A program made the translations under genes and the position numbers. DNA of 17,274 bases from Nocardioides sp. (GTDB lineage Bacteria; Actinomycetota; Actinomycetes; Propionibacteriales; Nocardioidaceae): positions 17,953 through 35,226 of the forward strand of contig DOWL01000212.1 of the NCBI GenBank assembly GCA_003519585.1, given 5' to 3'. The notes below the pieces were generated by a model. The model made no database searches and was not told the origin of the DNA. It saw nothing but the letters and a program-made list of their open reading frames with translations. Positions 1-6,237 of the stretch are shown piece by piece (position 1 is the stretch's first letter; each line of letters opens with the position of its first letter).

Positions 1-36
1 CTCGGGCTGCTCGGGCTGCTCGGGCTGCTCGGGCTC
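1..36. repeat. 9-bp tandem repeat coding for Pro-Glu-Gln
   Basis: The unit CTCGGGCTG is repeated three times, followed by a variant CTCGGGCTC. On the minus strand it encodes PEQ repeats at the visible end of the TIR/TPR protein. It looks like an expandable low-complexity linker and is cut by the window edge, so the copy number is unknown. Confidence 0.9.
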
Positions 37-1125
37 AGGCGCTGCGCCGCGCCGGCGCGCGACGTCGAGGAGTTCGAGGCAGTCGCGGTAGTCGGGCCGG
101 CGCGCGAGCAGCGCGGCGAACGTCGTCTCGCCCGCCTCCCACTCACCCGCGTCCAGCTGCTGCAGCCCGCGCCGGTAGTCGGCTTCGAGACCGTCCTCGA
201 ACAGCTGCTCGCGAGCTCGGGTGGCCAGCCCTTCGAAGTCAGTCGAGCGGGGATCGAGGGAGGTCAGCTCGGAGTCCGCGGCGATCACCGCGGCCCAGTC
301 CCCGAGCTGCGCCAGCGCCCGGACGTCCTGCTGGAGGCTGCGGACCTGCTGCTGGCGGCGCGCCTCCGCCAGCCGCTCCGCGACGTCGTTCGACGGCTGC
401 AACGCTTCGATCGCCTCGAGGGCCTCGACCGCGACGCCCCACCGTCCCTCGGCGGCGGCGTCGCGGGCCCGCCGGTCGAGATCGGCGAGGTTCTGCCGAC
501 GCCTCGCCTCGGCCAGCTGGTCCTGCACCTGCGGGTGCCGCGGGTGGCGGCGCAACACCCGCTCGAGCCCCTCGGCGGCCTTGGCCCACTGCCCCTGCAG
601 CAGCGCGCTGCGGGCCGTGGGGTAGTCGGGATCGGCCCACAGGTCGACGTCGGGCGACTCCTGCGAGCCGACCAGCCCCTCGATGGTCTCGATCAGCCGG
701 GTGCAGTCCGCGGCGAACGACTCGTGGTCCAGGCTGATCGCCTGTCGACTCGCCAAATCGGTCAGCGACGCCGGCAGCTCGCCGCGGTCGGGCATCCGGG
801 CGCCGTCGACCAGGACGGGGATGACCGGGGTCCCGTCCTTGAGCGCGGTGCCCACCTCGAGCGAGACCCAGTCGTGGGGTTCGTCCAGACGGCGGGCCCC
901 CGACTCGCTGGAGGCGAACAGCCAGTCCTTGCCGATCACCGCGAGGACCACGTCCGCGCGATCCACGGCGTCGCGGACGACGGCCGTGAAGTCGGTCCCG
1001 GGCCGGATGCTGTCGATGTCCATGAACAGCTGGAATCGCTCGCCCAAGCGCTCGCCGAGCCGCCCGGCGGCGTGCTTGCTGTCGTCTCGCCGGTAGCTCA
1101 CAAAGACTGATGTGTCGGAGCCCAC
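1..1125 (-). CDS. TIR-domain protein with TPR-like repeats, C-terminus beyond window (partial)
   Basis: The gene is open to the left edge; 375 codons are visible. Residues about 3-130 form a TIR domain: strand A (TSVFVSYRRDD), a BB-loop-like FMDIDSIRPGTDF, ADVVLAVIGKDWL, and DWVSLEVGTAL with Glu90 where NAD-cleaving bacterial TIRs carry the catalytic Glu. Residues about 155-350 are Ala/Leu/Arg-rich helical repeats of TPR character (QGQWAKAAEGLERVL, EGRWGVAVEALEAIEAL, AGEWEAGETTFAALL). The visible end is a (PEQ)n linker, so another domain probably follows. The GTG at 1125 is the only start between the in-frame stop at 1144-1146 and the TIR core; a purine run (GGGGGAGG) lies almost against it, closer than usual. 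Bacterial TIR proteins act in signalling, antiphage defence or as scaffolds. No partner gene is visible, so the role is open. Confidence 0.85.
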   Translation of the reverse strand, partial: MGSDTSVFVSYRRDDSKHAAGRLGERLGERFQLFMDIDSIRPGTDFTAVVRDAVDRADVVLAVIGKDWLFASSESGARRLDEPHDWVSLEVGTALKDGTPVIPVLVDGARMPDRGELPASLTDLASRQAISLDHESFAADCTRLIETIEGLVGSQESPDVDLWADPDYPTARSALLQGQWAKAAEGLERVLRRHPRHPQVQDQLAEARRRQNLADLDRRARDAAAEGRWGVAVEALEAIEALQPSNDVAERLAEARRQQQVRSLQQDVRALAQLGDWAAVIAADSELTSLDPRSTDFEGLATRAREQLFEDGLEADYRRGLQQLDAGEWEAGETTFAALLARRPDYRDCLELLDVARRRGAAPEPEQPEQPEQPE

Positions 1126-1193
1126 GCCTCCCCCGGTGGCTCGTCAAACTGATCCCGAGAGGGTCCAGTCTCACCCCGGGCCCCGTAGTCGGT

Positions 1194-1213
1194 CATGACC
1201 CATCTGGGTCATG
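1194..1213. repeat. 9-bp inverted repeat, hairpin or operator
   Basis: CATGACCCA and TGGGTCATG are perfect arms separated by TC. The repeat lies 8 nt after the stop of the small minus-strand gene and 68 nt before the TIR gene start. It could be a weak terminator (no U-tract follows in either direction) or an operator for the TIR gene. The sequence does not decide between them. Confidence 0.55.
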
Positions 1214-1221
1214 CGCGCAGG

Positions 1222-1443
1222 TCAGCGACGGCTGAGCGCGCGGAACAGCGCGCGTAGGAGCAGCGGCAGCAGGATCCGGATGCCCCACTTCAGTGCGGTA
1301 CCACCGAAACCGCGCGCCGCGCGCTCGATGGTCAGGTCGGCAGCGGGAGGGGCGGGCGATGCGTCGACGCCGGTGTCGCCGGGTCCGTAGGGAACGGCGG
1401 GCAGGTCGGGTACGTCGGGAGGCGGGGCCGACGGGGTGCTCAC
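1222..1443 (-). CDS. Small hypothetical protein, Pro-rich N-terminus and basic hydrophobic C-terminal helix
   Basis: A 73-residue product that I do not recognise. Residues 1-35 are rich in Pro and Ala. Residues 38-73 (ADLTIERAARGFGGTALKWG, then IRILLPLLLRALFRALSRR) form a hydrophobic helix flanked by Arg, which suggests a peripheral or single-pass membrane association. The start is a GTG at 1443 with no Shine-Dalgarno sequence. A weak -10-like CAGACT lies 7 nt upstream, so it may be leaderless. It diverges from the membrane protein gene at 1497, with 53 bp between starts. Its coding status rests on protein-like composition and spacing, not on homology. Confidence 0.55.
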   Translation of the reverse strand: MSTPSAPPPDVPDLPAVPYGPGDTGVDASPAPPAADLTIERAARGFGGTALKWGIRILLPLLLRALFRALSRR

Positions 1444-1483
1444 GAGGGTCAGTCTGCTGTATCGGGAGGTTGGGCACCTTCGC

Positions 1484-1496
1484 TACGGTCCAGCCG
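1484..1496 (+). promoter_or_regulatory. Candidate -10 element of a leaderless promoter
   Basis: TACGGT (1484-1489) is followed by 7 nt and then the ATG at 1497. No Shine-Dalgarno sequence lies near that ATG. The geometry puts transcription start at or next to the A of the start codon. The same hexamer precedes the aidB-like gene at 7165. Confidence 0.5.
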
Positions 1497-2351
1497 ATGC
1501 CCCGGACCCTCCTCGCCGGCCTGACCGGCCTGCTCGCCGCCGTACTGCTGCCGCTCAGCATCGTGTCGGTCTGGGTCGAGAACGTCGGGACCGACACCGA
1601 CCGGTACGTCGAGACCGTGTCGCCGCTCGCGGACGACCCCGTCGTGCAGGAGGCCGCGGCCGCGCAGCTCGAACAGCAGGCGCTCCGCGTGGTCCAGGCG
1701 ACCACCGGCACCGACCTGCCGGGCGTCACCACGTTGGTGCACCTCGCGGTCGAGCGCGTGGTGGAGAGCGCGGCGTTCAAGACCGCGTGGGTCCGGGCGA
1801 ACCGCACCGCCCACGAGCAGGTGATGGCGGTGCTCGAGGGGCGCAGCAGCGTCGTCCTCGACGATCAGGGTCGGGTCACCATCGAGCTCGGCACCGTCCT
1901 CGACACGATCCTCGACACGCTGGCCGACCGGGGCCTGGTCGACCCGGGTACGGCGTCGGAGGTGCACGCGTCGTTCCCGGTCATGCAGGCCGACCAGCTG
2001 GCGAAGGTACGCCGCGGGTACGACGCCCTCGAGACGCTGGGCATCTGGCTTCCCATCGCGTGGGTGGTGCTGGTGATCCTCACGCTGGTCGTGGCCAGAG
2101 GCCGGTTTGCGGCCTTGGCGGGCCTGGCAGTCGCGTCGCTGGTGGCGCTGGGGATCTTCGCCCTGGCGCTGCTGGCGACCCGGCACGAGGTCACGTCCGG
2201 GCTACCGGAGCCGGAGGTCGCGGAAGCCGTCTGGGACGTCGTGGTCACCAGCCTGTGGCGGGCGGTCGCGATCGTGGCCGGCGTCCTGGCCGTGATGGCG
2301 CTGGCGGCCGGGGCAGCGGCGGCGTTCGCCGGTCGGCGAGCCGCGGTCTAG
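1497..2351 (+). CDS. Conserved-type integral membrane protein, function unknown
   Basis: 284 residues. One N-terminal membrane segment (about 5-27, possibly an uncleaved signal anchor) is followed by a soluble, probably extracytoplasmic region (28-179), and then three hydrophobic segments (about 180-200, 204-227, 251-279). The loop before the last segment reads TRHEVTSGLPEPEVAEAVWD. I see no enzymatic motif. The start chosen is the ATG at 1497; longer in-frame extension to 1293 runs antisense through the divergent small gene and is Arg-rich, unlike this protein. The stop codon TAG lies inside the left copy of a 6-bp direct repeat that flanks the element at 2353-2508. I know of similar actinobacterial membrane proteins of unknown role, but cannot name a family. 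Confidence 0.85.
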   Translation: MPRTLLAGLTGLLAAVLLPLSIVSVWVENVGTDTDRYVETVSPLADDPVVQEAAAAQLEQQALRVVQATTGTDLPGVTTLVHLAVERVVESAAFKTAWVRANRTAHEQVMAVLEGRSSVVLDDQGRVTIELGTVLDTILDTLADRGLVDPGTASEVHASFPVMQADQLAKVRRGYDALETLGIWLPIAWVVLVILTLVVARGRFAALAGLAVASLVALGIFALALLATRHEVTSGLPEPEVAEAVWDVVVTSLWRAVAIVAGVLAVMALAAGAAAAFAGRRAAV

Positions 2352-2514
2352 CCGACTGATTCCAAGGTCTCGCACGCTACGCGGCGCTCAGCATCCGCGC
2401 TAGCGGCGTTGCGGTCGCTCGTTGGACGACCAAGTACGACAGCGCTCCCGCGCCTTGCCAGCGCGGCGCTGAGCGCCGCTCGCACGCACGATCCCCTGGA
2501 ATCAGTCGTCTAGC
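2347..2514. repeat. MITE-like element with terminal inverted repeats and 6-bp flanking direct repeats
   Basis: The outer arms CGACTGATTCCA (2353-2364) and TGGAATCAGTCG (2497-2508) are perfect inverted repeats. TCTAGC lies directly outside each (2347-2352 and 2509-2514), as a target duplication would. Inside, GCGGCGCTCAGC (2381-2392) pairs with GCTGAGCGCCGC (2468-2479), giving a second nested arm. The element is 156 bp without the direct repeats and has no evident ORF. It fills the gap between a plus-strand gene ending at 2351 and a possible minus-strand gene ending at 2520. Alternatives are a large structured terminator or a non-mobile extragenic palindrome. Confidence 0.6.
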
Positions 2515-2519
2515 CGAAC

Positions 2520-2798
2520 TCAGCTGGCGGCGGAACTCAGCGGCGGTGTCTCGGCCGAGCCGCGGTCATCGCCCTGAAGCAGCATGACCCGGACCCCCGT
2601 GTTGCCTGACGGCGCCGACGCGTCTCCCGACGTACGCACCTGCCCGTTCGGCGTTGGGAGCGCGGAGAGCTCCGCGCGAGTCTTCCCGCCCAGCAACAAG
2701 GTCCCACCTGCCTCTGTCACAAGCCCGGACCCCCACGATCCGACCTCCGTGGAGTCAGGATGCCCACGAAAACGGTCGCAGCGCAAGCAAATCACCAT
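2520..2798 (-). CDS. Possible small hypothetical protein
   Basis: 92 residues, not recognised. The N-terminus contains a CxxC (MVICLRCDRF), followed by a Gly/Thr/Ser-rich body with GGTLLLGGKTRAELSALPT and VRVMLLQGDD. Third-position GC is around 80 percent, but an overlapping plus-strand ORF (2584-2832) shares the same third positions, so codon bias cannot choose between strands. The minus frame is preferred because its product is less Pro/Ser-rich and because the element at 2353-2508 would then sit neatly between two convergent genes. The ribosome site (GGA, 4 nt before the ATG) is weak. It may be a remnant. Confidence 0.35.
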   Translation of the reverse strand: MVICLRCDRFRGHPDSTEVGSWGSGLVTEAGGTLLLGGKTRAELSALPTPNGQVRTSGDASAPSGNTGVRVMLLQGDDRGSAETPPLSSAAS

Positions 2799-2898
2799 CG
2801 ATTCCGTCAGATTCTCATCGTTCGGACGATGAAGTCAGTGGTCTAGAGGTCATTTCGCCACTGAGATCGAAGGTCGCGGGCCGGACGGCCTGGGCGGG

Positions 2899-2994
2899 TG
2901 TCGGGATCCCGACATCTGTTGGGATCCCTGACGTTCTGGGGCGTTGCAATGCCTGAGAACGTCAGGAATCCCCACAACTGTTGGGATTCCGACA
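2899..2994. repeat. Cluster of four related palindromic motifs
   Basis: The motif TGTYGGGATYCCGACA occurs as a perfect 16-bp palindrome at 2899-2914 and a near copy at 2979-2994. Degenerate copies lie at 2917-2932 (same orientation) and 2959-2978 (inverted). The inner pair also forms a larger inverted repeat: CCTGACGTTCT (2927-2937) against AGAACGTCAGG (2956-2966). The cluster lies downstream of the glycosyltransferase terminator. No clear coding capacity is seen across 2833-3007. Confidence 0.65.
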
Positions 2995-3007
2995 GCACCC
3001 GGACACA

Positions 3008-3044
3008 CTCGAGCCCCGGACCGCGACGCGGTCCGGGGCTCGAG
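3008..3044 (-). terminator. Strong hairpin terminator of the glycosyltransferase gene
   Basis: Perfect 17-bp arms (CTCGAGCCCCGGACCGC and its complement) around GAC form a 37-nt hairpin starting 9 nt after the glycosyltransferase stop codon. There is no U-tract, which is common for GC-rich actinobacterial terminators. The symmetry means it could also act on plus-strand transcripts. Confidence 0.75.
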
Positions 3045-3053
3045 CGACTCGCG

Positions 3054-3878
3054 TCAGGCCGCGATGGTCTCCTGGGCGCTCGGACGGGCGAGCGTCGGCT
3101 GGGCCAGCTTGCGATCCATCCGACGCACCTGGCGCGCGCGGCGCCATTCGCTGACGAGGGTGCGGAACACTCGCAGGCCGTCCCGGACGGCGTGAAGGTT
3201 CGACTCTCCGAACACCCGACGCCGCTCGACCGAGGGCACCTCGGTGATCGAGACGCCGGCAGCAGTGAGGCGGCAGTTGATCACCGTCTCGATCTCGAAC
3301 CCGTCACCCCAGAGCATCCGGCCGCCGTTCGACGTGGGGCCGGCGTGCTCGGGCAGGTCGAGGAGCGGGACCAGATCGGTCCACATCGCGTGGTAGCCGT
3401 AGCAGAGATCGGTCGATCGGGTGCGGAAGGCGAGGTTGAAGGCAGCGTTCAGGAGCCGGCTGACCAGGCTGCGGATGACGGTGCTGTCGGTCGAGGCGCC
3501 GCCGGCGACGAACCGCGAGCCCTTGGCGAAGTCGGCGCCCTGCGTGAGCGCCTCGACGAAACGCCCGATCTCCGCAGGATCCGCGGAGCCGTCGGCGTCG
3601 AACATCACCACGATGTCCCCCGTCGCCCGCGCGAAGCCGGCGGCCAGGGCGTTGCCCTTGCCGCGGCGACCCTGGAGGACCGTGATGATCTCGGGTCGCA
3701 CGCGGCGCGCAGCCATCACGGTGCCGTCGACCGAGCCGCCGTCGACGAGGATCAGCTCGTGGACCTTCGGCAGTTGCGGCAGGACCGCCGAGAGGTTCAA
3801 TGCCTCGTTGAGCGCCGGGACCACGATGCTGATCAGCGGATCCCTGGTGTTGCGCTCGGGCGTACCGAAGTCGGTCAT
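3054..3878 (-). CDS. Family 2 glycosyltransferase (GT-A fold), polyprenol-phosphate sugar transferase-like
   Basis: 274 residues. The GT-A nucleotide-sugar domain starts at residue 17 with ISIVVPALNEALNL, then ELILVDGGSVDGT (Asp46) and VVMFDADGSADP with the metal-binding DxD at Asp94-Asp96. RRGKGNALAAG (71-81) is typical of dolichol/polyprenol-phosphate mannosyl- or glucosyltransferase relatives. No membrane helices follow, so it is probably a cytosolic or peripheral enzyme transferring a sugar from a nucleotide donor; the acceptor is unknown. The ATG at 3878 is chosen because GGGGGGA lies 9 nt upstream; a GTG at 3923 is an in-frame alternative without a good ribosome site. It appears monocistronic, closed by the hairpin at 3008-3044. 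Confidence 0.88.
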   Translation of the reverse strand: MTDFGTPERNTRDPLISIVVPALNEALNLSAVLPQLPKVHELILVDGGSVDGTVMAARRVRPEIITVLQGRRGKGNALAAGFARATGDIVVMFDADGSADPAEIGRFVEALTQGADFAKGSRFVAGGASTDSTVIRSLVSRLLNAAFNLAFRTRSTDLCYGYHAMWTDLVPLLDLPEHAGPTSNGGRMLWGDGFEIETVINCRLTAAGVSITEVPSVERRRVFGESNLHAVRDGLRVFRTLVSEWRRARQVRRMDRKLAQPTLARPSAQETIAA

Positions 3879-4068
3879 GTAGCTGTGTCCCCCCGTCGTG
3901 GCCGGCCCCCCACGGTCCGACACGGCATCCGGAACCTACGGGGTGACAGGCACCAGGGAAAGCTCAACACCCAGGTAACAAGCGCGCATCAGCGCAGGTC
4001 AGCGGCCCTTTCGGGCGTTTCGGCGCGGGACGAACTGTTGCCCATTCGTGGAAGGACGTGCCTCATGC

Positions 4069-4124
4069 TCACCGAGGCTTTACCTCCTCGGTGACCGAAC
4101 CACGACCCCCGCGAGTGCGGGTCG
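4069..4124 (+). promoter_or_regulatory. Two consecutive stem-loops upstream of the DUF3263 gene
   Basis: The first has perfect 9-bp arms TCACCGAGG (4069-4077) and CCTCGGTGA (4086-4094). The second is CGACCC...GGGTCG (4103-4124) with a CC bulge. Both lie within the 83 nt before the start codon. They could be a structured leader or the terminator of something upstream. I recognise no riboswitch class. The rest of the 3,879-4,151 gap shows nothing further I can name. Confidence 0.4.
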
Positions 4125-4151
4125 CCTCCAAGGCTCTGAGAGGATCACCGC

Positions 4152-4421
4152 ATGGTCGAGCTGAGCCCGCGCGAGCGCGAGATCCTCACCTTCGAGCGGG
4201 AGTGGTGGAAGTACGCCGACGCCAAGGAGTCCGCGGTCCGCGAACGGCTCGGCCTGACGCCCGAGGGCTACTACCAAGCCCTCAACGCGATCATCGACCT
4301 CCCCGGCGCATTGGCACACGACCCGCTCCTCGTACGCCGGCTCCGGCGGCAGCGACTGATGCGCCAGCGCGAGCGGCAGGCCAGCCGGGTACGCCGCCTC
4401 GGTGGTCCGGGCGGGCGCTGA
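4152..4421 (+). CDS. DUF3263 family protein
   Basis: 89 residues, matching the usual short length of this actinobacterial family. The core reads LSPREREILTFEREWWKYAD (4-23), then KESAVRERLGLTPEGYYQALNAIID, a helix-turn-helix-like region resembling small DNA-binding or sigma-factor-type helices. It ends in a strongly basic tail (RRLRRQRLMRQRERQASRVRR). The function is not established. The tail and fold suggest nucleic acid binding, but that is inference. AGAGGA lies about 8 nt before the ATG and supports this start. It stands alone between two intergenic regions rich in stem-loops. Confidence 0.88.
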   Translation: MVELSPREREILTFEREWWKYADAKESAVRERLGLTPEGYYQALNAIIDLPGALAHDPLLVRRLRRQRLMRQRERQASRVRRLGGPGGR

Positions 4422-4525
4422 GCCTGATTCGGACAGATGGTTCAGGTAGTCCGTTTGGGGGGTTTGCGTCTGACTACGCCGAATCCGCTTCCCCCACCGG
4501 CTTCCGCTCCTCTAACGTTCCACTC

Positions 4526-4570
4526 GTTGAACCGCTGGTGACCCGAGACTCCAGCGGTTCAACTCATTTT
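4526..4570 (+). terminator. Intrinsic terminator downstream of the DUF3263 gene
   Basis: Perfect 13-bp arms GTTGAACCGCTGG (4526-4538) and CCAGCGGTTCAAC (4551-4563), a 12-nt loop, and then TCATTTTT on the plus strand. This is the only hairpin in the window followed by a clear T-run. It lies 105 nt after the DUF3263 stop. A smaller hairpin, CGGAC/GTCCG (4430-4453), lies closer to the gene. Confidence 0.65.
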
Positions 4571-4582
4571 TGGGGTCAGGCC

Positions 4583-4675
4583 GCCCGAGAGCGAGGAACG
4601 AGCTCCCGGGCGAGGCTGTCCCGGTTGAGCAAGCGGACGGACCGAGCTTGCGAGGACCGTCCGCGCGTCGAAACC
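4583..4675. repeat. Extragenic palindrome cluster in a 322-bp gene-free stretch
   Basis: GCCCGAGAGC (4583-4592) pairs with GCTCCCGGGC (4602-4611) at 9 of 10 positions. GCGGACGG (4633-4640) pairs with CCGTCCGC (4657-4664) and is bracketed by GGTTGAGC (4623-4630) and GTCGAAACC (4667-4675). From memory, units of the form GGTTGAGC...GTCGAAACC recur in intergenic regions of Nocardioides-like genomes, which would make this a dispersed repeat copy. The gene-free stretch 4422-4743 otherwise holds only the terminators noted and no convincing ORF. Confidence 0.5.
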
Positions 4676-4743
4676 ACCGCAGCGAAGGCACCCAACCTTG
4701 GTCCGAATCCGGGCCTGGTGACGAGACGCCCTCCTCACCCACG

Positions 4744-5073
4744 TCACAGCGGTAGCAGCAGTTCCGCGGGCAGCCACTCCTCCACCGCCACCCAGCCGCC
4801 GCCCGCGTCGAGCGGACGCAGCCGCGCGACGTACAGGACACGTCCCTCCCACCGGCCGCGCACCTGACGCCATTCGAGGAGCAGCCCAGGGCGCTTGACG
4901 CCCTCGGCGTCTACGGCGCCGCCGACCCAGCAGTGCCGCGCCGGGCAGTCCGGACCTACCGGCTCGTCGTGCGCGGGCCGGTCGCCGCGGACCCGCTGGG
5001 CCAGCGGGACGCCGGCGCCCCGCTTGGACCAGCCACCACCCATCCCGCCCGGCATGGCGGAATGGTGACACAT
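4744..5073 (-). CDS. Small SOS-regulated protein of unknown function
   Basis: 109 residues from the first ATG after the LexA box; ATGs at 5055 and 5043 are alternatives, the last with a GGGCGGG purine run against it. Notable segments are WSKRGAGVPLAQRVRGDRPA, then DEPVGPDCPARHCWV (two Cys 6 apart with an intervening His), GLLLEWRQVRGRWEGRVLYV and a conserved-looking acidic/aromatic C-terminus (GGGWVAVEEWLPAELLLPL). There is no membrane segment or known fold that I can name. The SOS box at 5076-5091 implies induction by DNA damage. I suspect a relative of small genes accompanying actinobacterial imuA-imuB-dnaE2 mutagenesis cassettes, but those partners are not in this window. It lies 47 bp after the potassium channel gene on the same strand, with its own promoter. 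Confidence 0.72.
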   Translation of the reverse strand: MCHHSAMPGGMGGGWSKRGAGVPLAQRVRGDRPAHDEPVGPDCPARHCWVGGAVDAEGVKRPGLLLEWRQVRGRWEGRVLYVARLRPLDAGGGWVAVEEWLPAELLLPL

Positions 5074-5075
5074 CT

Positions 5076-5091
5076 TCGAACAAATGTTCGA
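5076..5091. promoter_or_regulatory. LexA/SOS box
   Basis: TCGAACAAATGTTCGA is a perfect match to the actinobacterial LexA consensus TCGAAC-N4-GTTCGA. It lies 2 bp upstream of the first ATG of the small minus-strand gene and 29 bp after the channel gene stop. It most plausibly controls the small gene. Confidence 0.85.
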
Positions 5092-5120
5092 GTGCGGACT
5101 GGATCCGGGGTCACTCGGGG

Positions 5121-6236
5121 TCACTCTTCGTCGGTCGAGAGCTCCTCGTCATGGGTGCCGGGGCGAGGTGCCCACGGCAGCTCCTTGGCGGGACGTACGA
5201 CGACCAGCCGGTCGCCGCGCGCCAGTTGGGTCACGACCGGGTCGAAGTAGCGGTAGACCTTCTCGTCGCGGACCACCGCGATGACCTGGTCGGGCAGCTG
5301 CTGCGGCTGCTTGCCGACCTCGGTGACCAGGAGATCGCGCTCGGCGACCTCCAGCCCTTCGCCGTAGGTCAGCAGGTCCTCCATCACCGAGCCCAGGGTC
5401 GGCGAGAGCGACGAGACGCCGAGGAGCCGGCCGACCGCGTCGGATGAGGTGATGACGGAGTTGGCGCCGGACTGCTTCATCAGCGGCGCGTTCTCGTGCT
5501 CGCGGGCCGAGGAGACGATGTAGACGTCGGGGTTGAGCTGCCGGACGGTGAGGATGGCCAGCACGTTGGAGTCGTCGCGGTTGGTCGTGATGATCACCTG
5601 GTCGGCCTCCGCGACTCCGGCCCGGCGGAGCACCTCGCGACGGGTCGCGTCACCCGTGACCACCGCCAGCCCGTCGGCGTGCGCGTCGGAGAGCGCGGCC
5701 TGCCCGGGGTCGACGATGACGATCGACTCGCGGTCCTGGCCGTTGTTGACCAGCGTCTCGACCGCGCTGCGGCCCTTGGTGCCGTAGCCGACGACGACGA
5801 CGTGGTGTCCCATGGACTTCCTCCAGCGGGAGATGCGGAACATCTGGCGGCCCTGGTTGGCGAGCACCTCGAGGGTGGTGCCGATCAACAGCACCAGGAA
5901 CGCGATGCGGGCGGGCGTGATGACGAAGGCGTTGACCAACCGAGCCTGGTCGGACGCGGGCGCGATGTCGCCGTACCCGGTCGTGCTCAGCGTGACGGTC
6001 GTGTAGTAGATCGCGTCGATGGGGCTGATCGTGTTGGTCGGGTCGCTGTTGTCGACGTACCCCTTGCGGTCGAAGTAGACCAGCGCAGCCGTGCCGACCA
6101 GGATCAGCAGCGCGAGCAGCAGCCGACGGCTGAGCGCCCACCACGGGGAGACCTGGCGCTCGGGCAGCGAAATCTGGCCCCGGCTCTCCGCGCCCTGGGC
6201 CCAGGCACTTCCGCTCGTCTCCGACACGCCGCTCAA
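5121..6236 (-). CDS. Potassium channel with TrkA/RCK regulatory domains
   Basis: 371 residues. TM1 is about 37-54, the pore helix and selectivity filter TTGYGD is at 85-90, and TM2 is about 101-123: a two-helix Ion_trans_2 channel. A TrkA-N (RCK) domain follows with the Rossmann motif GYGTKG (150-155) and Asp176 ending strand 2 (SIVIVDPG), then a TrkA-C domain (about 280-355) and an acidic tail. The architecture is that of MthK/Kch-like ligand-gated K+ channels. The start is a TTG at 6236, 1 bp after the upstream gene's stop; a GTG at 6227 is equally possible. Neither has a clear Shine-Dalgarno, so translational coupling to the YihY gene is likely. Ion selectivity follows from the filter; the gating ligand cannot be read. 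Confidence 0.92.
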   Translation of the reverse strand: MSGVSETSGSAWAQGAESRGQISLPERQVSPWWALSRRLLLALLILVGTAALVYFDRKGYVDNSDPTNTISPIDAIYYTTVTLSTTGYGDIAPASDQARLVNAFVITPARIAFLVLLIGTTLEVLANQGRQMFRISRWRKSMGHHVVVVGYGTKGRSAVETLVNNGQDRESIVIVDPGQAALSDAHADGLAVVTGDATRREVLRRAGVAEADQVIITTNRDDSNVLAILTVRQLNPDVYIVSSAREHENAPLMKQSGANSVITSSDAVGRLLGVSSLSPTLGSVMEDLLTYGEGLEVAERDLLVTEVGKQPQQLPDQVIAVVRDEKVYRYFDPVVTQLARGDRLVVVRPAKELPWAPRPGTHDEELSTDEE

Positions 6237-6237
6237 A

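Noticed and set aside
239..1174. Long minus-strand frame (311 codons) beginning MRLDPLG
   Set aside because: It is Arg/Gly-rich with no domain, and lies one frame off the TIR/TPR reading frame, which has clear motifs.
2584..2832. 82-codon plus-strand ORF
   Set aside because: Pro/Ser-rich product; it shares third positions with the minus-strand candidate at 2520-2798, which is more protein-like. Neither is certain.
2898..4094. 398-codon plus-strand ORF
   Set aside because: It is antisense to the glycosyltransferase gene with typical GC-rich shadow composition (His/Arg/Asp/Gly-rich) and no motif.
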